Virus record (IMG/VR): IMGVR_UViG_3300017917_001996
Coordinates: 1 to 64,000 of that record
Origin: a virus
Strand: one strand, 5' to 3'
Length of the DNA: 64,000 nucleotides
Of this stretch, positions 59,825 through 64,000 are shown piece by piece. A model generated the notes under the pieces. It did no database searches, was not told the origin of the DNA, and saw nothing but the letters and a program-made list of their open reading frames with translations. Each line of letters opens with the position of its first letter. Position 1 is the stretch's first letter. A program made the position numbers and the translations under genes.

Positions 59825-60130
59825 ATGAAAAGACTTGGATCAATTTTAGGTTTAGCAGTTTTAATAGCAGTACTACCTGCTTGTGCTCAACATCACCATC
59901 ATCAGCATCCTGCATATCGTCACTATAATCATAGCCATAGTCACAATAGTTGGATTGCACCTTTTATACTCGGTGCAGGTGCCACTTATATACTAACTCG
60001 CCCAGCACAACCTGCTGTTCAACCACAAATTGTTATACAGCCAGGGCAGCATATCATTTGTCAACCCGTTCAGGTATACAATTCGTACCGAGGTATGTAC
60101 GAAATCCGACAACAATGTTGGGCACAATAA
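59825..60130 (+). CDS. His-rich small lipoprotein
   Basis: From ATG 59825 (AGGTGA 9 nt upstream; a GTG at 59816 is less likely), ~101 residues. A lipoprotein-type signal ends VLPACA (Cys near 20), followed by QHHHHQHPAYRHYNHSHSHN, a dense His cluster that could bind zinc, nickel or copper. A hydrophobic segment (WIAPFILGAGATYIL) and a C-terminal part with two Cys (IICQPVQVYNSYRG, RQQCWAQ) follow. Function unknown. It ends on a terminator. Confidence 0.65.
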   Translation: MKRLGSILGLAVLIAVLPACAQHHHHQHPAYRHYNHSHSHNSWIAPFILGAGATYILTRPAQPAVQPQIVIQPGQHIICQPVQVYNSYRGMYEIRQQCWAQ

Positions 60131-60134
60131 TTAG

Positions 60135-60158
60135 AGCAACCGCAAGGTTGCTTTTTTT
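60135..60158 (+). terminator. Intrinsic terminator
   Basis: AGCAACC, loop GCAA, GGTTGCT, then T-run, just after the stop codon at 60130. Confidence 0.9.
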
Positions 60159-60182
60159 ATTCTGTCAAGCTAAAATATTTCC

Positions 60183-61163
60183 ATGAACAAACGAGTTATT
60201 ATTACCGGAGCCATGGGCTTCATTGGTAGCCATACCGCCAAAATATTTAAGGAAGCCGGTTATCACGTTATCGGTGTTGACCACGCCCAGACCATACCAC
60301 AAGCGTCAATATATATAGATCAACTGTTTACTGATGACTTTGTCAAAATTACTGCCGCGGCTGCGACAGTCAACGACGTTGATGCAATTATTCATTGCGC
60401 CGGTACAAGCCTAGTAGGCCCAAGTATTAAACATCCTCACTTATATTTTTGGAACAACGGCTGTAAAACAAACGATCTGCTCGAAGGCTTACAAAAAAAC
60501 AATTGGCATGGTAAGTTTATCTTTAGTAGCAGTGCTGCCGTCTATGGCGTACCCGAAGGTAACAGGCCATTATTTGAAACAGATCACTTAGCGCCTATTA
60601 GTCCGTACGGAAAAAGTAAATGGATCTGTGAAGAAATAATTCACGATCATTGCCATGCACACAAATTCAAAGGCATTGCTTTACGTTACTTTAATGCCAG
60701 CGGTTGCGACCCAGATGGAACATTAGGCCATGTCATTGACGATACCCACATGATTCCTAGAGTATTAAGTGCATATCGACGCGGCGAAACATTTACCCTT
60801 TATGGCAATGACTACAGCACCCGAGATGGCACTTGTGTTCGAGATTATCTACACGTTGTTGATATTGCAAGAGCACATTTAGAAGCAGTATGTCTAGCTG
60901 ATTCTATGCTCAAAGGCGAATTCCGTGCTTACAATTTAGGTACTGGCCAAGGGCATAGTAATAAAGAAATTATCTGGTCTTGTAATTGGGCTGTTAGAGA
61001 TAAGATTAATTTCGTTATCGGTCCTAGACGCATCGGCGATCCAGATTATCTAGTTGCCAACAGCGATTGTTTTCAACAAGATACAAGTTGGCGTCCGGAT
61101 AATAGCAGTATTGAAAATATTGTAACCACAGCCTGGGCTTGGGAACGTAAACATGGGTCTTAA
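60183..61163 (+). CDS. UDP-glucose/galactose 4-epimerase-like (GalE family)
   Basis: A 326-residue extended short-chain dehydrogenase. The NAD-binding motif is TGAMGFIGSHTAK (G-x-x-G-x-x-G at 9-15), followed by SSSAAVYGVPEG (catalytic Ser/Thr region), SPYGKSKWICEE (Tyr-x3-Lys catalytic pair), LRYFNASGCDPDG and RDYLHVVDIARAHLEA; all are GalE hallmarks. Length matches GalE (338). Probably makes a sugar nucleotide for the phage glycosyltransferases at 40784 and 58587. No clear ribosome site; it follows a terminator by 25 nt. Confidence 0.92.
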   Translation: MNKRVIITGAMGFIGSHTAKIFKEAGYHVIGVDHAQTIPQASIYIDQLFTDDFVKITAAAATVNDVDAIIHCAGTSLVGPSIKHPHLYFWNNGCKTNDLLEGLQKNNWHGKFIFSSSAAVYGVPEGNRPLFETDHLAPISPYGKSKWICEEIIHDHCHAHKFKGIALRYFNASGCDPDGTLGHVIDDTHMIPRVLSAYRRGETFTLYGNDYSTRDGTCVRDYLHVVDIARAHLEAVCLADSMLKGEFRAYNLGTGQGHSNKEIIWSCNWAVRDKINFVIGPRRIGDPDYLVANSDCFQQDTSWRPDNSSIENIVTTAWAWERKHGS

Positions 61164-61167
61164 TACC

Positions 61168-61196
61168 TTGACTACGCAATCTAAATACTGTACAAT
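61168..61196 (+). promoter_or_regulatory. Sigma70 promoter
   Basis: TTGACT, 17 nt, TACAAT, directly after the epimerase stop. A TAAATA (61182-61187) lies in the spacer. It would express the short folE-like fragment and folE. Confidence 0.7.
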
Positions 61197-61239
61197 TAAT
61201 ATAACGACATCCTCGTCGTAAACTCGGAGAAAAACTATA

Positions 61240-61323
61240 ATGACTGAAAAAAATCTAGCACAAGTCCTTCGCGAACGCATGAAGGCCAACGGCAAACGAT
61301 TCTGGGCCGGTGATAATGTATAA
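61240..61323 (+). pseudogene. 27-codon remnant resembling the N-terminus of a phage FolE
   Basis: ATG 61240 to TAA 61321-61323 encodes a peptide with VLRERMKANGKRFWAGDNV. Phage FolE proteins of the cyanophage type begin, from memory, with a near-identical R-x-R-[ML]-K-x-x-x-x-R-F-x-A-G-D-N-[VI] and then continue for ~190 residues; here a stop follows at once. The matching C-terminal piece is at 62742-62855. It could instead be a translated leader peptide for folE, since it stands behind the promoter at 61168. Confidence 0.5.
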
Positions 61324-61389
61324 ATACCATTGCTACACAAAGGTAGCAAACTTTTTAAAATTAACATCCGTGTAAGGAAGGATACAAAT

Positions 61390-62073
61390 ATGTCGTATAA
61401 CAAAACAAAAACCGACCCAGTATTGGGTAAAGCAGTACATGAGCATTTGGTAAAATGTGGTGTAGAAACTCCTACAGTTCCTAACGACATTGATCGTAAA
61501 GACAAGATTGAGCAGATCGAAAGTCACTTTACAGAAATCATGAAGATAATGGGCCTGGATCTCAACGACGACAGTTTAATCGAAACACCCAAGCGTGTGG
61601 CAAAAATGTATGTCAATGAAATCTTTTGGGGGTTGGACTACGAAGCATTTCCAAAATGCACAGCAGTAGAAAACAAAATGAAGTACGATGAAATGGTCAT
61701 TGAACGCAACGTCAATGTTCAGAGTAACTGTGAACATCACTTTGTTGTAATTGATGGACTAGCAACTGTGGCCTATATTCCTAATCAAAAGGTTTTAGGT
61801 CTTAGCAAAATCAATCGTGTAGTGGAATACTTCTCTAAGCGTCCGCAGATTCAAGAACGATTAACTGAACAGATCTATCACGCACTACAATACATTCTTG
61901 GCACAGACAATATCGCTGTAGTTGTCGATGCTCAACACTATTGTGTGAAAAGTCGAGGTGTTGAAGATGTCGGATCAAGTACAGTCACCAGCAAGTTAGG
62001 TGGTGTATTTAAATCCGATCCTGCTGTGCGTAACGAGTTTATGAACATTGTTAATGCTTGTAAAACAAAATAA
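61390..62073 (+). CDS. folE: GTP cyclohydrolase I (FolE)
   Basis: A 227-residue FolE. ATG 61390 follows AAGGAAGG; a TTG at 61330 is less likely. Zinc ligands are Cys114 and His117 in SNCEHHFVVIDG and Cys185 in AQHYCVKSRGVED; the GTP-binding PNQKVLGLSKINRVVEYFSK and RPQIQERLTEQI are intact, as is TPKRVAKMYVNEIFWGLD. It converts GTP to 7,8-dihydroneopterin triphosphate, the entry to both folate and 7-deazaguanine synthesis. With the DpdA-like gene, the second pathway is the likely purpose. It resembles bacterial or GCH1-type FolE more than the cyanophage type whose fragments flank it. Confidence 0.93.
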   Translation: MSYNKTKTDPVLGKAVHEHLVKCGVETPTVPNDIDRKDKIEQIESHFTEIMKIMGLDLNDDSLIETPKRVAKMYVNEIFWGLDYEAFPKCTAVENKMKYDEMVIERNVNVQSNCEHHFVVIDGLATVAYIPNQKVLGLSKINRVVEYFSKRPQIQERLTEQIYHALQYILGTDNIAVVVDAQHYCVKSRGVEDVGSSTVTSKLGGVFKSDPAVRNEFMNIVNACKTK

Positions 62074-62074
62074 G

Positions 62075-62680
62075 TTATCTACCTAAAAACTTATAATCGT
62101 ATCTCTTTTTAAGTAGATACGGTGTAGTGTTAAAATGTCGTGATGCGGCTCCTATAGTAGGAAAGGTTATGCCTTCGACTACTATAGGGCGAACATTAGG
62201 ATTGTTATTATTTTGACTCATCCTTTTTCGCTGTGCTGGATCTTTCATTGGATTGTTTTCTACCATGCGTTTACGAACTTGTTCAATAATTTCTGGTGTA
62301 GAAAAAATGTTATCTTTCCCTCTTTTGTAAGATCCTCGGGCTTTACGAGTAGCAGACATCTTAACATACGATTCCGGAGTGCAGTATATTTGTGGGGTTG
62401 GACACTTGGAAGTATCATACTTGGCATTAAACAATTTATAGGCATACATCATTCTGTATCGGTTTGCACCCTTAACCATTTCAATTAACAGTCTATGACA
62501 TACTCTGTGTTCTTTGTAGGTAAGCACCACAAGATTACTCGGATCATCTGTGCCGCCAAATGACCGTGGAATGATGTGATGCGTTTGAAATCCATCATTT
62601 CGTTCTTTAAGGTGATTACGCTGAATAGAACGATTGATTATTCTATAATAAACCTTGGTGTATTTGTTATCTAAAAACAT
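62075..62680 (-). CDS. HNH homing endonuclease
   Basis: A 201-residue protein on the opposite strand to its neighbours. HNH core: THHIIPRSFGGTDDPSNLVV, LTYKEHRVCHRLL. A basic middle (MSATRKARGSYKRGKDNIFS) and NUMOD-like end (VEGITFPTIGAASRHFNTTP) bind DNA. GGAAGAG precedes the ATG. It ends 1 nt from the folE stop and lies between folE and the C-terminal folE-like fragment, so it probably arrived with the event that broke or replaced the older folE. Confidence 0.88.
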   Translation of the reverse strand: MFLDNKYTKVYYRIINRSIQRNHLKERNDGFQTHHIIPRSFGGTDDPSNLVVLTYKEHRVCHRLLIEMVKGANRYRMMYAYKLFNAKYDTSKCPTPQIYCTPESYVKMSATRKARGSYKRGKDNIFSTPEIIEQVRKRMVENNPMKDPAQRKRMSQNNNNPNVRPIVVEGITFPTIGAASRHFNTTPYLLKKRYDYKFLGR

Positions 62681-62741
62681 TGACTCTTCCTATATGATAT
62701 GTTAAACTTAAATATATTTATCAAAATGGATGTTGTGACAA

Positions 62742-62855
62742 ATGAATAAACTTACACAAACCACTGTACTGCACGGCGCATTCCGTACTGATCCAAGCGT
62801 TAAAAAAGAGTTTATGGACAATATTAAGCTACAGCAAGACTGGGCTCCACGTTAA
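62742..62855 (+). pseudogene. 37-codon remnant resembling the C-terminus of a phage FolE
   Basis: ATG 62742 to TAA 62853-62855. The peptide TQTTVLHGAFRTDPSVKKEF, then MDNIKLQ, fits the end of cyanophage-type FolE (S-S-T-Q-T-T-V-L-x-G-x-F-x-x-x-x-x-V-x-x-E-F, from memory) and is also alignable to the local intact FolE end (SKLGGVFKSDPAVRNEFM). An in-frame stop (TGA) lies two codons upstream, so it is detached from any FolE body. Together with 61240-61323 it brackets folE and the HNH gene. Confidence 0.5.
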
Positions 62856-62871
62856 TTAGAAAGGACTTAAC

Positions 62872-63549
62872 ATGACCGCTATTGTTTATCGAGGTGCTGC
62901 TGCTATTAACCAAGCCATGGGCCGTGTCTATGGACACATGGCTGCGGCTATTTTTACCAGCATGGTTATTAGTTATCTAGTAGGAACTTCCGCTGCATTG
63001 ATGGAATTTTTCTTTACTGGATTTACCAAGTGGGTTGTAATCTTTGCACCCTTGGCATTTATATTTTTAGTTCCTATTTTGCTCAATGCAGGACTTCCTA
63101 AAATCGGTAAGGTGCTGACCTTGCACGCCTTTGCTGGCCTTATGGGCTTGAGCTTTGCCACTATCTTTGCAGTCTACACCATGGGCAGTATTGTTAGTGC
63201 ATTTATGAGTGGTGCCGTGTTGTTTGGGGTTATGAGCTTGTATGGTTACTTTACCAAGCAGAGCCTAGACAGCCTTGGCAAGTATTTGCTAGTAGGCCTA
63301 ATTGCAATTATCATTGCCAGCATTATCAATATCTTTGTTGGCAGCACTGTAGCACAAATGGTAATCAGCGCCATTGCTATTCTTATCTTCCTGGGCCTTA
63401 CTGCCTACGATACACAACAAATTAGAGAAATGGTAATGACTGACTCCGACGACAGTGTTGAGATTTCTGGTGCGCTAACTTTGTATCTGGATTTCATTAA
63501 CTTGTTCCTGAGTCTGCTGCAACTATTCGGAAATAAAAAGGATGATTAA
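62872..63549 (+). CDS. Bax inhibitor-1/YccA-family membrane protein
   Basis: A 225-residue protein with seven hydrophobic helices typical of BI-1/YccA: an N-terminal GRVYGHMAAAIFTSMVISYL, FIFLVPILLNAG, GLSFATIFAVYTMGSIVSAF, MSLYGYFTKQSLDSLGKYLL, GLIAIIIASIINIFVG, and the signature LFLGLTAYDTQQIREM-like segment (here FLGLTAYDTQQIREM). Bacterial YccA binds and restrains the FtsH protease and can leak Ca2+. In a phage it could protect phage membrane proteins from FtsH or adjust host death (inference). AAAGGA precedes the start. Also known in a few large aquatic phages. Confidence 0.9.
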   Translation: MTAIVYRGAAAINQAMGRVYGHMAAAIFTSMVISYLVGTSAALMEFFFTGFTKWVVIFAPLAFIFLVPILLNAGLPKIGKVLTLHAFAGLMGLSFATIFAVYTMGSIVSAFMSGAVLFGVMSLYGYFTKQSLDSLGKYLLVGLIAIIIASIINIFVGSTVAQMVISAIAILIFLGLTAYDTQQIREMVMTDSDDSVEISGALTLYLDFINLFLSLLQLFGNKKDD

Positions 63550-63551
63550 AA

Positions 63552-63764
63552 ATGACTAAAAATAAACCAGCGATTAACAAGATCAGCGACAAGCTAACCA
63601 AAGTTGGCGATTCATTTACAGTAACCATGTATGACAATGGTTTTATGTTTGAGATCGGCGGACGTAACGAAAACGACGACTGGTCAAATGCCCGTTTGAT
63701 TTGCTCTAACCTAGACGATCTTGTTACACTAATAATGGAAGCTATCGAAGCTGAAAGAGATTAA
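63552..63764 (+). CDS. Small conserved T4-like phage protein
   Basis: A 70-residue protein (ISDKLTKVGDSFTVTMYDNG, FMFEIGGRNENDDWSNARLI) with strands followed by a C-terminal helix (LDDLVTLIMEAIEAE). The D-S-F-T-V-x-x-Y-D-N-G-F-M-F-E core is, from memory, conserved in T4-like phages of aquatic bacteria. Function unknown. AAGGATGA overlaps the stop of the BI-1 gene. Confidence 0.65.
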   Translation: MTKNKPAINKISDKLTKVGDSFTVTMYDNGFMFEIGGRNENDDWSNARLICSNLDDLVTLIMEAIEAERD

Positions 63765-63766
63765 CT

Positions 63767-64000
63767 ATGGCACTTTGGACTATATGCCCATCTGAAACAT
63801 ATCGAGCTGTAACCGAAATACAGCTATGGAAAAAATTTGATTACGAGTTAATCAGAGAAGAAACATACGATTGGGCTGAGTTTGAAGTTAATTCAGATAC
63901 CGAACCCATGGTTAACTTAAAAAACGATTACGGTTATAAAGTTAACCATGATCCAAACTATAGTTGGAGTTTAACACAATTAGTGCAAACAAGACCCGAA
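63767..64000 (+). CDS. Unknown protein, 3' end outside window
   Basis: ATG 63767 opens a frame that stays open to the last base (78 codons visible). It begins MALWTICPSETYRAVTEIQL and is acidic and Trp/Tyr-rich (FDYELIREETYDWAEFEVNS). GAGA precedes the start and it lies 2 nt after the previous stop. No family recognised from the visible part. Confidence 0.6.
   Translation, partial: MALWTICPSETYRAVTEIQLWKKFDYELIREETYDWAEFEVNSDTEPMVNLKNDYGYKVNHDPNYSWSLTQLVQTRPE

Overview
The window reads as part of the genome of a large T4-superfamily tailed phage (myovirus) of a Gram-negative, probably proteobacterial, host. Evidence: a family-B DNA polymerase (gp43-like), sliding clamp (gp45-like), clamp-loader ATPase (gp44-like), GroES-like co-chaperonin (gp31-like), a DsbA-like small DNA-binding protein, PhoH, collagen-like and S74-chaperone tail fibres, an endolysin/spanin lysis cassette and several HNH homing endonucleases. 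Genes are tightly packed with 1-14 nt overlaps. There are near-consensus sigma70 promoters and, in front of other genes, TAAATA boxes like T4 late promoters. No tRNA, integrase, capsid or terminase gene is visible.

Layout. 1-4.8 kb: end of a probable AAA+ ATPase gene, then a minus-strand group (papain-like protease, fibre-like proteins, Tyr-rich and coiled-coil proteins, LuxR-type regulator). 4.9-8.4 kb: Ntn-hydrolase, HNH protein, then a compact peroxide/redox operon (AhpC, DOPA-dioxygenase-like, AhpD, SGNH hydrolase). 8.4-16 kb: a curli module (CsgF, CsgG, two curlin-repeat proteins, FecR, CHASE2-adenylate cyclase). 16-19 kb: lipoprotein, DUF3307, two holin-like membrane proteins and two near-identical HNH genes. 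19-24.4 kb: three large tail/baseplate fibre proteins. 24.4-31 kb: MazG, DnaE-like fragment, GroES-like, clamp loader, HAD phosphatase, ParB-like. 31-37 kb: PhoH, virion-associated proteins, endolysin, spanin pair, membrane proteins, 3TM holin-like protein. 37-42 kb: DnaJ, ClpA-like unfoldase, glycosyltransferase. 41.7-49.3 kb: NMNAT-like protein followed by proteins that look packaged in the capsid. 49.9-54.5 kb: structured RNA candidate, DsbA-like protein, polymerase, clamp. 54.5-64 kb: DpdA-like transglycosylase, T-fold protein, nuclease candidate, glycosyltransferase, epimerase, FolE, BI-1 protein.

How the genes may work together. DpdA-like + FolE + a QueD-like fold suggest 7-deazaguanine DNA modification, with a PD-(D/E)XK nuclease candidate beside them. 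DnaJ, ClpA-like (with an IGF ClpP-docking tripeptide) and GroES-like proteins suggest takeover of host proteostasis. The curli module would place amyloid fibres on the infected cell, with an attached FecR and cyclic-nucleotide signalling arm.

The most unusual region is 43.7-49.1 kb. Several proteins begin with a short M-[KR]-x3-F-[IL]-x-E leader resembling the T4 capsid-targeting sequence. A 1019-residue protein carries repeated GVAE|G-type sites, like T4 prohead-protease sites, that divide it into small modules; one module resembles ribosome modulation factor. I interpret this as a capsid-loaded polyprotein and effector set. That interpretation is inference from sequence alone.
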